From Hermatobates lingyangjiaoensis (taxonomy: Eukaryota > Arthropoda > Insecta > Hemiptera > Hermatobatidae), in contig JAPFBL010000323.1 in assembly GCA_026182355.1 (NCBI GenBank), forward strand, positions 62,001-126,000: DNA of 64,000 bases. The letters run 5' to 3'. The notes beneath the pieces are model-generated. The model worked only from the letters and a program-made list of their open reading frames with translations, had not been told where the DNA came from and searched no databases. The position numbers and the translations under genes were made by a program. Below, piece by piece: positions 22,105-32,680 of the stretch. Positions within the stretch are counted from its first letter, which is position 1, and each line of letters starts with the position of its first letter.

Positions 22105-23150
22105 ATCTGGAGTGGCCTACATTCAAGTTTAATATCAGTAAACGTAATAGCAACTTATTGGGTATATAATATATAATGTTCCAATCAGGCATAATATAAA
22201 TGCCTAAATGGAAGATATTTATTATGCTTCCATTCCTGGAAGTAGTACAGATAGTGATTGATCCACTTATAAATATATGTCATTATTACTTTACTATATG
22301 TAAAGTATAGTGATCGTAAAAAAACTCGACCTCGAGATTTTGATGGAATTACATGTTTTTAGGTCCCAAAGTCATTTTATGAAGTTTTTTCGATGATGTC
22401 TGTGTGTGGGTGGGTGGGTGGTTGGGTATCTTAGCATTGCTTGTTACCACGCTACGGTCCAGAATTTTTGATGGATCAAGTTGATATTTTAATAAAAAAT
22501 GGGCCCCATATTTTAGATGATCCCGTTTGTTTGGGAAGAATTATGCCTGACAGGAAAGTCACTTTTTTTGCCAAAAACCGGATTTTAGAAAACATTTTTT
22601 TCTCCTAAGCTGCTAATTCTACATTTTTGAAATTTTGGCATTATCTTTGAGGTTACAAATTCAATAAACACAAAATATATCCAGATTTTGAAAACATAGG
22701 GAAATATTTTTTTCAGTAAATGTAAAAATTTTGACTTATAATTCAATCTCAAAGCTTGTGAGAGCTATACAAGCCATACCGTTTGACACTATACCTAAAA
22801 ATAGAACATTATGTGGATGATGAGGTGAGATAATTTTTTCAAAATTACATTCGCCAAAGGGGCGTTACAGTACAGTTTCTAATTTCATAAAATGTTTTTT
22901 TAACACCGAACGGCTCATTAAAAAACTATGAAAATTTGACCAAAAATTGAACAAGAAATGAGCAATTTATAAAAAAGAAATCATTAAATTCCAATCACGA
23001 CAAAGATCAATAAAGCTATAAAAACTGTTTGTTTATCCTGGACAAAGGGACCGCCTACTATACTTATCGAATTTTTGATATTTTTTTACATTGTTTACAT
23101 TTTTTTTTGAGAAATTTTTTGAGTGAATCCACAGATATACAATTATTTGT
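22105..23150 (+). repeat. Family D copy 3 flanked by family E ends
   Basis: 22105-22281 is the outer end of family E (CTGGAGTGGCCTACATTCAA onward). 22282-22978 is a full family D unit. 22978-23098 matches the centre segment of the E foldback at 14223-14345, and 23105-23150 matches the inner end of E (GAAATTTTTTGAGTGAATCC). The simplest reading is that D sits in, or replaces, the middle of an E foldback element. Confidence 0.65.
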
Positions 23151-23719
23151 TAAAGTACAAACACCAATATTTTAAACAAAAATTTCACTAAATTAATTAT
23201 TTTCATTTTTTTCACCCGTTCTCATCAGCGGCTTACTACTAATGAATAAATGGATAAACATGAATGGTTGGTTCTTTACCTTTTAACAAAAAGTCGTTTT
23301 GAGAACTGGTGCTTTAGAGGGGAAATGACGTCACGGAATTACACTGTAGTTCTTAAGACAATGAGGAAGTAGCCGTCCTCGTTTCCTAATAAAGCGAGAC
23401 TAACTTGAGTGACTTACTTCCGATGGTCTTGAAAGAGTGAGTAAAGACTGTTTTTATTAGTGAGACTAATAAACAATAAAAAATAAAACAAGTAACAGTA
23501 TTTTTTAGATTAGTCAAAAAAGAAGATTTTAGTTTAAAAAAATGACTTTGATATCGAATTCAAACTCTGCAAACCTTTATAAAACAAAGTCGTACTTCTC
23601 TAAAGCAACCTTATTTAATTACAAGTGTTTGATTTACTCTTCTGTATAATACACAAAACAATTATTTTATTTTTTCATAAATGGGTTCATAATAAATCAG
23701 TTGTTGATTATGTTAAATA
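23151..23719. other. Spacer, no gene seen
   Basis: Mostly AT-rich with a moderately GC-rich part (23210-23450) that contains an isolated TGACGTCA palindrome at 23326-23333. No reading frame or repeat family is recognised. Confidence 0.4.
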
Positions 23720-23951
23720 CAGTGATCTCTCGCATACAGTGCGGCTCAACTTTTGTGCAGTCTGAATATCGCAGTTTTTTTTTTTTCAAAGATATTCATC
23801 TAGAATTAAAAATTGAAAAAAAAATCAAAAATTTAAAACTATCAGAGGGAGCTAAGAATAAAAGAGTTCTAAAAAAATATCTATGTTCACTTTATTTACA
23901 TCTACGTATGAATGTAGACACACGCACATAAAAGCGTATCATACGAAAGAA

Positions 23952-24281
23952 GGGGCCAGAATAGCTCAGTGGTTAACGTGCTCACCCCTGAACTATTAGG
24001 ACCAGGGTTCAATCCCCAACTGGCCCTCGATTTATTCACGCAGGAGGTGAATAAATCTGAGCACGTCGTCCATCGGAGAAGGACGTTAAACCGTCGGTCC
24101 CGAGCCTGTACGATGTCAGGTACTCGCTAAAGATCCCTACTCTAAATACACTTGAGTTAGGCAAAATTTAGGACTCCCACTGTAGAATCAATCTTCATTG
24201 TGTGATATCACAAAGGGCCAATGCTCGGCCTACGTGTGTTCCCTTGTAGGACTACCACTGCAACCTAACCTAACCTAACCT
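23952..24281 (+). mobile_element. tRNA-derived SINE, full length, CCTAA tail
   Basis: This is the best CCTAA-tailed copy. The head GGGGCCAGAATAGCTCAGTG is followed by a B box at 24006-24016 (GGTTCAATCCC). The body holds GAGCACGTCGTCC, GTCAGGTACTCGCTAAAGAT and ACTTGAGTTAGGCAAAATTT. The 3' part has CACAAAGGGCCAATGCTCGG and the end is CAACCTAACCTAACCTAACC. Confidence 0.9.
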
Positions 24282-24287
24282 ATCATA

Positions 24288-24325
24288 GGAGAGAGAGAGA
24301 GTGAGAGATTGAGAGAGAGAATGAA
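24288..24325 (+). repeat. GA-rich microsatellite
   Basis: A run of GAGAGAGAGAGTGAGAG-type repeats directly follows the SINE tail. Confidence 0.8.
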
Positions 24326-24477
24326 TATACAGGACTTAGTATTATTGCATTATTTTATTAATGTTGTTTATATTATTTTGTGACATGCTTCAAGCTAATA
24401 TTTAATATTATAACATATGCATATAATGATAACATATGCATATATACCCTTAAACAGTTTTTCGATGAAATTACCGT

Positions 24478-24757
24478 CCGAAACGGACAAATGAAGTTCA
24501 ATGTAGATGAAGAAACATAAACAAATTAGTAAAAACACAGTTACAGTATTTAATTATAGGTTTGATTCGTCTTCAGGATATATAAGAGAAGGAAACCAAG
24601 CGCAGTGGTACAGAGACGGTTGGAGACCTCTAAGTAAGTGCGATTAGTTTCCCTCATTTATATATCTGAAGACGGTTCAAACCGAAAATTAGAGACTGTA
24701 AGTGTGTATTTTTAATATATTTATGTTTTTTCATCTACATTGAACTTTATATACACT
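24478..24757. mobile_element. PLE inverted doublet, family H
   Basis: The left end CCGAAACGGACAAATGAAG and the right end TTGAACTTTATA carry complementary sequences (GTTCAATGTAGATGAA against TTCATCTACATTGAAC). Both arms contain a hammerhead-type region. The centre holds ACCAAGCGCAGTGGTAC and GGTTGGAGACC, shared with copies at 53620, 57335, 59745 and 62505. Confidence 0.75.
24666..24691 (+). ncRNA. Hammerhead-ribozyme core, family H
   Basis: CTGAAGA is followed by stem II CGGTT-CA-AACCG, overlapping GAA, palindrome AATT and A. In other family H copies (57335-57430, 59802-59826) TCTC precedes the core and pairs with GAGA after it. In this copy the 5' partner has become TATAT, so stem I is lost. 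Confidence 0.6.
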
Positions 24758-24869
24758 TACTGATATTATTTATATAAAAAAAAATTATGTTAAAAATGTG
24801 GAGGGGGAGCAATAGTTGGTAGCTTTTCACTTTACGTAGTCCGTTCTGGTCCCCATTAACCGTGATAAA

Positions 24870-25178
24870 TGGTGCCAGGTTAGTCCAGTGGTAACGCGCT
24901 TGCCTCTGGGCTTGTCGGTATGGAGTTCAATACCCACTCTAACCCCAGATTTTTTACACGATGGAGTTGAATAAATCTGTGCAATGTCGGTCCCGAGCCT
25001 GTATAACGTCAGGAACTTGTTAAAGATCCCACTGCTCTAAATATACCTGAGTTGGACAAAATTTAGGACTCTCAGACTAAAATCCGTCTAAGTTGTGTGG
25101 TATTAAAAAGGACTAATCCGTCGGCCTATGTGTATTCCCTTGCCTGCCAACATAACCTTGCGATCTAACATAACCTTG
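24870..25178 (+). mobile_element. tRNA-derived SINE, diverged CCTAA-type
   Basis: The head TGGTGCCAGGTTAGTCCAGT and the B box region at 24924-24934 (AGTTCAATACC) are degenerate. The body phrase GTCAGGAACTTGTTAAAGAT and the 3' region (GTCGGCCTATGTGTATTCCC) are present. The tail has ATAACC-type units rather than clean CCTAA. Confidence 0.8.
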
Positions 25179-25395
25179 ACAATTGAGAGATCACTGTAAA
25201 CTCACTGAGTATTAATTGTATATTTGATTTAATTGAAATCATTTTTTAACAATAGCACTAAAAACTAGTGATTATCTAGTGGTTAAGTTCGTTCCAATTA
25301 ACAAATATCGTTTAATTATAGTTAAAAAAGCTTTTTCATATTTAAATTTTATCTGATGTTTCAGCATTTTTTTGTTGACCGATATTAGGTTACGG

Positions 25396-26096
25396 CAGAG
25401 TTTTCAAACATTTTTCGACGCAGAACTCTTTTTGGTTCCAGTAACTTTCCGGGAACCCCAGATTCTAATGATTTGATACAATCATAATATAAATATTTTC
25501 ATATGCCTTTTTAAATAGTATGTATGTTTAAAAACAAATAAAAAAGTAATATTACTGCAATGTGTATTTTTCGAATAAAAATTCAAAACTAAAAGATTTT
25601 AATTTTCCATAAGTGTATAACACATAAAACAGAATTACTAGCAATTTTCACACAGAGTTTAGTTTTGTAATAATTTTTGGCTTTACATTTGAGAATTTGA
25701 TTCTCAAGTTAGCCCCAGCATTAAGTCAAGGTGGGTATTTGATTTCTATGGCAGTTTAAAGGGAATATCCAGTTTCACATAAGTAAGTAGTGGGGAAATA
25801 GCAGCAATGTGTGAAGTGCTACTTTTGCAATAACAGAAAATTCGGGAATCAGATAGTTCCAAAAACTGACTAGTGATTCATCCTAAATAAGAATAAAATT
25901 TTGACCACTTCTACTTATGGGTATATGTAGATATAAACATTATTCGGTTTCATGATTCACAAGAAATATAGATTAAATCCATACCCACAAAAAAAGTTTT
26001 AGAAAAATGTTTTTACTAGTTGTTTTTCACGGAACCTCAGACAGTTCGTTAAGGAACTGTCCGCGGGTTCCGCGGAACTCCCTTTTGGAACCTCTG
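25396..26096 (+). mobile_element. hAT-type non-autonomous element, 701 bp
   Basis: The left end is CAGAGTTTTCAAACATTTTT and the right end (reverse complement) CAGAGGTTCCAAAAGGGAGT, as in hAT termini. Flanking 8-mers GGTTACGG (25388-25395) and GGTTATGG (26097-26104) differ at one base, consistent with an aged hAT target duplication. An inverted copy is at 41830-42423. Terminal GC-rich stretches (GGGTTCCGCGGAAC) are self-complementary. No transposase frame. Confidence 0.75.
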
Positions 26097-26544
26097 GGTT
26101 ATGGAGAAGCATTCGTCATTTAAGATAAATTCGAGGTGGATAAATAATATAGACAAAGCAATATTGTGGGGGAATTTGGTTGATTTATTGTTTTCTTGTT
26201 GCTAATATCTTGAGTTAGTGGAGTTGGCTGGGATTTGTGTCGTTGGGTTGGCTACATTGCACCCTATCTAAGGACAATAGGATACTCTTCTTATCTGCTG
26301 TAAACAAGCAGAGATTAGATTTCCTTCGTCTGTTAACTGCGCCACACTCCCTAATCCGGACATTTATTCAAATAACCCTTTAAATAATTCCTACAACTTT
26401 ATTATTAAACAAAATAATATAATTTGGCTTCTAGCAGAGAATTTTTTTTTTTTAATTTTTATATAAAATCACCTATGAATTATGCCCACATTACAAATGG
26501 TTACAAATATTATATTAACTTTTCATTTATTAACATTCAATTTA

Positions 26545-26700
26545 AAATTGGAAAGACGATTCAAACAGGACATAATACAAGTTCAAAATCGAAGAAGAGC
26601 AACACACAGAGTAAAGGAAACACTTAAACTCAAATTTTTGAGTAATCCGTCTTCAAGAGAAAAGAGAGAGGGAGACCAAGCTCTTCGATTTTGAACTCGC
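26545..26700 (-). mobile_element. PLE copy, family G (mostly one arm)
   Basis: Matches the left arm of the doublet at 15375. The minus-strand hammerhead region is at 26631-26655 and reads CTTGAAGACGGATTACTC. A short reverse piece at 26681-26699 (TCTTCGATTTTGAACTCGC) pairs with 26578-26597, so this is a doublet with a large internal deletion. Confidence 0.7.
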
Positions 26701-26892
26701 ATTTAGCAACAGATCAACTGAAAAATTACTTGCCTGCTAGAAAAGTGACTAGATGTTTTTACTGTGAATTGTAGTAGTTCAGATACTGAAAAGGTTCTAT
26801 TTTTTTATTACTATTTATGTACTACACAATTTATAGTACATTTTCTTACTCATAGAGGCATACAATTAATATTTAGTCTTTAATATTGACTT

Positions 26893-27130
26893 ACAAATAA
26901 AATCGAAGAAGAGTAACACACAGAAAAAAGAAACACACTTAAGAACTGAAATTTTGGGCAATCCGTCTACAGGAGAAAAGAGAAAGAGGAAGACCAAACA
27001 CGTTGTAGACGCAATGACAAGGACCGAAAATTTTAGTTTGTAAGTGTTTTTCTTTACGTGTGTTACTCTACTTTGACTTTTCAACTCGTATTGTGTCAAT
27101 TTTGGATCGTCATTAAGATTTTTAAGTGGA
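26893..27130. mobile_element. PLE inverted doublet, family G, decayed
   Basis: The left arm (from GAAGAGTAACACACAG) and the right arm (to GTGTGTTACTC, then TTGTGTCAATTTTGGATCGT) are complementary. The left arm keeps a degenerate core at 26946-26972 (CTGTAGA...). The right arm has lost most of its core. Confidence 0.65.
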
Positions 27131-28930
27131 CTTACAAACCAGATCAATGTTAGGGGAAAAAAAGGTGCTAGTTCAATAGCATGATGCCAAAAGCAAGAAC
27201 GTGTTTAAATAAAATATCGTATTTTGTTATGCTTAATAAATCTTATAAATGTATTTCATCGTATTTATAACTTCCAAAATAAAACCAGCCTAGATTTGGT
27301 ATTTGGATTTGTAATTTGAAAACTTGTAAGGAAGTAGTAAACTTTTTTTTTAAATATTAATTAATAATTAATTACTTCATTAATGAACTAACTAATTAAC
27401 ACACTTTGTGGAAAAGGATTAGTAGGAGAAAAACCAAAGGTGGGACAAACTAATCGTGAGACGTCTGATCACTGCATTAACGGTGGAAAATTCCAGATCA
27501 GTTGTTTTGATGAAATAAATTTAAAATATTTCTTTTATTCTGAAACTTTTTCAGTTAACTCCAGTTTGAAGCCCATAATGACTGTAACATTTAAAGTTTA
27601 GCAGTTTAGAGTTTAGAGGAAACAAATTGAGTGCTTAAACATATAAGAAAAAAACTTCCCATGGGGTAGGATTGCTAACCTATCGTATACTATAACAGCT
27701 ATTTTTGAGTATAATTGTCATCAAAAACTATACAGCTGTTAAATGTTATTAGGATTTGCTGGAAGGTGTGACTTTTAGAGTATTTGAAATGTTTACACAT
27801 ATGTATATAGACGAACGCAGGCAGGCAAAATAAAAAAAAAAATCAGGGATATTGTAAATGGGTAAATATGTAAAAATTAAAAGAAAATCTTTCATTATCC
27901 GTATTATAAATACTAATAAACTACAAAGAATGATCATGCATATGTTAAGTGAACATCCTCTATTGGTATTTGTCCAAATATATAACATATACTGTGATTA
28001 TATACATCACAATAGTTATATTACAAATATATAACTATTATATCAAGCATATTAATAATTTTTCTAGTATTAGTACAGTATCAAAACAAGGTAGACGATG
28101 AACCAATCTGTGTAAATCACATGTTTTTAAATTTAACTTTCAAGCTTTAAAATTTTCTGTATTATTTAGAGATAAGAGATTTTGGTCCAAAGGATAGATG
28201 CAATCGTATGTGTTCTTTGAAATTTATACTGTTTCAAAGATCTTTCAAACATTTTCTACTGTTTTCATTTCAAAATAAAATAATTCGTTCAAAAAAACTA
28301 CAAAGTTTTTTTTTAGAAAGTGTTTTTTAAGTTTAAGAAATTTATTTGTCTTGAATTTGAGAGAAAATTATTTTTGTAAATATTAACAAATTCGACGGTA
28401 TTTTAAATTGATTACAAGAAAAGAACACGTAGAAACAAAACACTGTGTGTTGTTCGTTTGATACAGACAACACTGTTCATTTCTTGTATTTGTTTGATAC
28501 GTTATCCTAACGGACTTTTTCATGTTTTGAATTATTCTAAGTTGAGTTTCACCATTTTAGGACCATATTGACATAATCCAATGATCAAAGATTCTTTAAC
28601 TTTTTTTTTTTAAAAAATAATAATCATTAAGTAATAATTTTCTGTAAATTACATATGGTTAGTAAAAACTAGGGTTAATAGTTTAGAAAAGACAAATGCT
28701 TTCTGTTTTTTTATTTCGCGAAAAATACAAAAATGCATTTTTCATGTAAGTTCGTTGAAAAATTATACAGCTAATCCTCCTTTAAAGAGCTGTGTCTGTT
28801 AATTTAATTATAATCCGTTAGAGAGTGGGCCCAGTAAGCGTGTCCAAAACTTTCAAATTCACAAGTTAATATTTTGTTAAATGAATCTGTTCAACTCATA
28901 AGTTTGAGAACACATGAATCTATGTGTTTA
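27131..28930. other. AT-rich spacer, no gene seen
   Basis: About 1.8 kb of AT-rich sequence with no repeat family from this window and no credible coding region. A 79-codon minus frame (27749-27988) is low in complexity and unrecognised. Confidence 0.5.
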
Positions 28931-29100
28931 AATAACGGTCAATAGAGAGACTTCCCTTGAGGTAATACACTTTATCTACACTAAAAACGCTATTTTCGAG
29001 GGAACAAACTGAATCTTATGTGTTTTACACATAACGGTCAATAGAGAGACTTCCCTTGAGGTAATACACTTTATCTACACTATAAACGCTATTTTCGAGT
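28931..29100 (+). repeat. Tandem duplication, period 99 bp
   Basis: ATAACGGTCAATAGAGAGAC and the following roughly 65 bases occur at 28932 and again at 29031 with almost no change (AAAACGC against ATAAACGC). The high identity suggests a recent local duplication. Confidence 0.85.
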
Positions 29101-29517
29101 ATAGTACAATTTAAATTATACAGTAAACGTTTGTTTTTTATTTGAAAAGCATAAATACATAAAACTACAACATATTTATTTCTACGCAATCATAATAATA
29201 ATGAATGTGATACTTGCGCTTGTTTCAATGAACACAAAAGTTTTATATTCGGCTCAATATTTGACAACGCAACCCGAAGTTCTTGGTTAAGATCTTTTAA
29301 GCATGATTGCTTATCATTTTTAATTGATACAAGAGTTTAAAAAGTTTGCTCACAAAAATATGTCATCGAAAATGAAAGTAATGTTAAGATTACTTTGGAG
29401 GAAATGTGAGGATATTCTTTTTTAACGTAAATTCAGAAAACATCTAATGGAACTTTGGTGAAGAATTGTCATTGTGTATTAAATACGTGATGAAAAATTG
29501 TAAAATGTCAAATGTAA
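29101..29517. other. AT-rich spacer
   Basis: Nothing recognised before the PLE fragment at 29518. Confidence 0.4.
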
Positions 29518-29652
29518 TATGACGTACGAACACAAAGTGTTCGAAACGCGTTGAATAAAACTTCATTTGTGTGGAGACTTTTGTTGGTTTATCCATTTTA
29601 CCTCAGAATGAGTAAATACCACACAATTACGGATTGCACAACTAATGATTTC
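29518..29652 (+). mobile_element. PLE fragment, family J
   Basis: Carries a diverged hammerhead region (CGAACACAAAGTGTTCGAAA then CGCGTT, 29525-29552) followed by the family J leader and a short frame starting MSKYHTITDCTT. The core start (CTGANGA) is degraded to ATGACGTA. The frame start MSKYH recurs at 30680, 62230 (reverse) and 63075, so it probably marks the start of the PLE reading frame. Confidence 0.7.
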
Positions 29653-29667
29653 AAATGTAATATATTT

Positions 29668-29745
29668 GACCACGGCCATGGCACACCTGTATCTGGCTCA
29701 TGGCACACCAGTGTGCCACTTCACTCCGGTTGCGGAGCACTGTGT
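29668..29745. mobile_element. Possible hAT terminus
   Basis: GGCACACCAGTGTGCCACTT followed by CACTCCGGTTGCGGAGCACTG looks like an inverted hAT terminus (CAGTGCTCCGCAACCGGAGTG on the minus strand). The opposite end is not identified. Confidence 0.35.
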
Positions 29746-29759
29746 TAGTGTACCAAACA

Positions 29760-30460
29760 TGATTGAAGTTTAAAAAGAAACAAAAAAAAATATATGTAAG
29801 AAGTCTGTGATTTAGCGGGAATTTTTGATAAGCATGTTCATTGTTTTTCTATGTTTTCTCCAAAGAACCACGGACATGGATATTTCACATCTCAATTTAA
29901 AACACTACGGGTTTTTCTTTTTTTCGCAAAATTTTCTAAATCAACTGAATTATAATGAAGTTTTTACAATTCAGAGTCGTAGTTGTAACTATTGAGTAAA
30001 AAAAAGTTCTCATCGGAAAGAAACAAAAAGAAAAAGGTTTTTAGAGAAGCAGCGGATAAAACCATGCTAACAATATGAGGATCGACTCTGGAACGGTTTA
30101 TTAAAACTGGTTAAAGAACAGCCTAGCAACTCGTGTTTTGTCGCAGGAGGGCCAATGATTCTTGTCCACCACTGCACACTTCTTTCTGTTTTGTTAAAAT
30201 ATGTAAGAAGTCAGAGATTTGAACAGGGATTTTTTACGAGCATGTTTATTGTTTTTCTATGTTCTTTCCAAAGAGCTATGGACATAGGATGTCACATTTC
30301 CTGTCATTAAAACTCACTAAAAATCACTGTATCAGAATCACAAGAATCAAAGATATTAGTGGAAAGGTCACTAAAAACTGAACAGAAAAACACATAATAT
30401 AGTAACTGAACTGTTATTATTATTATTGATAGTAATTTAACTATTATAATTAAAAATCTA
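29760..30460. other. Spacer with an imperfect internal repeat
   Basis: Two similar stretches, about 29800-29880 and 30200-30290, both contain GTAAGAAGTC and CATGTTTATTGTTTTTCTATG-like sequence followed by GACATGGA/GACATAGG. This is a diverged direct duplication about 410 bases apart. No gene recognised. Confidence 0.45.
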
Positions 30461-30462
30461 AT

Positions 30463-30718
30463 GAAATGGTCTCCACATATAAAAATTTTAATGATATAAA
30501 CAACGCGTTTCGAATACGTAGTGTTCTTCCTCAGGCATTAACTAAAAAATACAATGACACCATTGTATTTTTTAGTTAATGCCTGAGGAAGAACACTACG
30601 TGTTCGAAACGCGTTGTTTATATCATTAAAATGTTTATATGTGGAGACCATTTCATTAGATTTTTACCCTACAATGAGTAAATACCACATAATAACTGAT
30701 TGCACTACATTAGAACTA
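30463..30718. mobile_element. PLE inverted doublet, family J
   Basis: Arms of about 95 bases meet at a short centre (ACAATGACACCATTGTA). Outer sequence includes TGAAATGGTCTCCACATA on the left and its complement on the right. The right arm runs on into MSKYHIITDCTTLEL, a short PLE frame start, and then stops. Each arm has a hammerhead core. Confidence 0.85.
30583..30615 (+). ncRNA. Hammerhead-ribozyme core, family J
   Basis: CTGAGGA, stem II GAACAC-TAC-GTGTTC (6 bp), GAA, the palindrome ACGCGT and T. Stem I can form from TTAATG...C before the core and G...CATTAA after it, with an internal loop as in type I hammerheads. A mirror copy is on the minus strand at 30502-30534, with one change in the loop side. 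Others: 31622-31654, 61399-61431, 62996-63018. Confidence 0.8.
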
Positions 30719-30724
30719 TTATAA

Positions 30725-30780
30725 GGTGTGTTAGGTTACAGTGTTAGTCCCACAAGAGAACATAAGATAGGCCAAACATA
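30725..30780 (-). mobile_element. SINE tail fragment
   Basis: GTTAGGTTACAGTGTTAGTC and CCCACAAGAGAACATAAGAT match the reverse complement of the CCTAA-tailed SINE 3' end. Only the last 55 bases are present, a severe 5' truncation. Confidence 0.7.
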
Positions 30781-30787
30781 AACTATT

Positions 30788-30890
30788 ATTCTGAGGATAA
30801 AATGGATAAAGAAACAAAAGTCTCCACACAAATGAAGTTTTATAAATAAGTAAATACCACACAATTACGGATTGCACAACTAATGATTTA
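30788..30890. mobile_element. PLE fragment, family J
   Basis: Minus-strand family J leader (complement of TTTGTGTGGAGACTTTTG) followed directly by the forward MSKYH-like sequence (AAGTAAATACCACACAATTA). It is a doublet with its hammerhead region deleted. Confidence 0.6.
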
Positions 30891-31332
30891 TAAACTGTTA
30901 TGTTTATATAAACTATTATACACTTATATATGATTTCAAACGATTAATGAATTCAGATTTTATATTAAAGTATACAAATAATACACTCGTGTGAATAAAG
31001 GGCGACTTTGTAAATGATTGGATCTCTTACCAGATTGACTTAGGACGAGTTCTGGAGGTGATTCTTTGTTTTGCTGGTTTTAGTACATGGGCGTCTGTCA
31101 ATCTTCGCCAGTTCAAAGAATTCTCCATTTTAGAGTGAATCTACACTGAAAAAAAATCTTGTGTGAAATGATACACGACTTTATCTATGTCATTACATAA
31201 AAAAAAAAACTTTTTCATAAATTAAAACGATGTAAAGGAATAAATCCTTATCTCTAGTCCTGATAAGGGATCCTTAAAAGTAATAACTACTTTACTAATA
31301 AAAATATCATTTAAAATGATAAAGTTAACTCA

Positions 31333-31765
31333 AAATAAATATTCTGAGGTAAAATGGATAAAGAAACAAAGTCTCCACACAAATGAGGTTTTATTCAACA
31401 AACTAAAACTCGTTTTGAACACTTTGTTTTCATCATCAGGAAGACGCTACAATACAAATTATAACTAATCAGTTACAAAATTAGAGTGAAATAATAAAAT
31501 TCAATTAAGAGAATTAATGACATACCCAAAGGATGTTTGGGTATGTTTGTTTGGATATGTCATTAATTTTGTAACTCTAATTTTGTAACTGATTAGTTAT
31601 AATTTGTATTGTAATGTCTTCCTGATGATGAACACAAAGAGTTCGAAACGCGTTCTTGTTGTTGAATAAAACTTCATTTGTGTGGAGACTTTTGTTTGTT
31701 TATCCATTTTACTTCAGAATGCGTAAATACCACACATTACGGATTGCACAACTAATGAATCAAAA
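31333..31765. mobile_element. PLE inverted doublet, family J variant, long centre
   Basis: The left arm (TTCTGAGGTAAAATGGATAA onward) and the right arm (to TTTATCCATTTTACTTCAGA) are complementary, with extra paired sequence ACTAATCAGTTACAAAATTA inside. The right core (31622-31654) is CTGATGA, stem II GAAC...GTTC, GAA, ACGCGT, T. The left core (31407-31439) has lost one base of the GAAACGCGTT end. Confidence 0.8.
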
Positions 31766-31973
31766 GAAATAACGCAATAAAGTATTCATAACATTAGCAC
31801 TAGAAATACAGCTTACATTATGGATGAACAGTAGCACAAATACAAAGATAGATGTTAGGTTATGTAGTTTACAATCTTATTATTCAGGAAAACAATGCTT
31901 TTCGAATAAATAATGTTCTTCTTCAGGTTTATAGGCTTGAATGAGAAAATATAAATACGCTCAAAGAAAATAC

Positions 31974-32330
31974 AGTGACATAGTTAGGGAGGATGCCACG
32001 AGCGGCACGAAGGAGGAGGCGGACTTTTCAGAGGGTAAAAACTTAATTTAATAAAAATTTTAATCTAAGTCAATCCTTTAATAGTCAAAATTTCTTATTT
32101 TCAAAATAATTACCAGGGGATATTGTTGTTATTAAAGAAATAAGATAAATAAATAATATCTCATATCTGACACATTTGTTACTTTGGTAGTATCTATAGT
32201 CTTTCTAATTTTAATTCTGACAGACCTAATAAATGAATAAATTAATAATATCTCATATCTGACACATTTGTTCCTTTGGTAGTATCTATAGTCTTTCTAA
32301 TTTTAATTCTGAGAGACCCCCCCACAAACA
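31974..32330 (+). repeat. Possible transposon terminus and 92-bp tandem duplication
   Basis: CAGTGACATAGTTAGGGAGG at 31974 resembles a common DNA-transposon terminus (CAGTGRCGTAGCTAGG), but no partner end is found. A 75-base unit (AATAATATCTCATATCTGAC onward) occurs at 32152 and again at 32244 with two differences, a local duplication with a period of 92 bases. Confidence 0.5.
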
Positions 32331-32600
32331 CCATACACAGAAAAGCACTAAGATTCTACAACTTAAGGTGGAGATCAAGATAGTTGTGTTAACTACTGAT
32401 CCCAACAAACCTCACACTTTCATTAACATCAGGATTAACGTTCGTTATTGTTCTATTTCTACATCATTTGATATATTATGTAATATCATTTCATGTAGAT
32501 AAGAGTTTCTAAGTGGCGTTTGTAGAATATTCACATGTAAAGGTATAGTTTTGGACTAAGTGGGCAAAATACATGCTTGTATTGACCCCAGAGGCAAGGG

Positions 32601-32631
32601 TATAAAAGACCTCCTGCTTGAGCTCTCATTG
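32601..32631 (+). promoter_or_regulatory. TATA box plus arthropod-type initiator
   Basis: TATAAAAG at 32601-32608 is followed by TCATTG at 32626-32631. If transcription starts at the A (32628), the TATA box begins 27 bases upstream, the normal spacing. The context is GC-richer than average. It could be the core promoter of a solo LTR or of a transcript that runs into the adjacent minisatellite. A TGT...-type LTR start may lie near 32519, but no second LTR is seen. Confidence 0.45.
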
Positions 32632-32641
32632 GGCACTCTCC

Positions 32642-32673
32642 GGCGGAAGGTGTCAATCAGTGGGCCTTCCGCC
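32642..32673 (+). other. Perfect 9-bp hairpin
   Basis: GGCGGAAGG (32642-32650) and CCTTCCGCC (32665-32673) are exact reverse complements separated by 14 bases. It lies 14 bases downstream of the predicted start site and just before the minisatellite, so it would sit in the leader of any transcript from 32628. Confidence 0.8.
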
Positions 32674-32680
32674 TCAACCC

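Larger units (their letters stand above)
23720..25196. mobile_element. Pogo/Tigger-like element with nested insertions
   Basis: Perfect 12-bp inverted termini CAGTGATCTCTC (23720-23731) and GAGAGATCACTG (25185-25196) are flanked by TA on both sides (23718-23719 and 25197-25198), the arrangement of pogo/Tigger transposons. The interior holds two SINEs (23952-24281, 24870-25178), a PLE doublet (24478-24757) and a GA microsatellite. Without these only about 550 bases of element remain. No transposase is recognised. Confidence 0.6.

Noticed and set aside
24260..24281. Interstitial telomere
   Set aside because: Only three to four CCTAA units, always at the end of the SINE, so they are the SINE tail.
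30463..31765. Inverted repeats as MITE terminal repeats
   Set aside because: Arms include a hammerhead core and a PLE frame start, and lack target-site duplications, so a PLE doublet explains them better.
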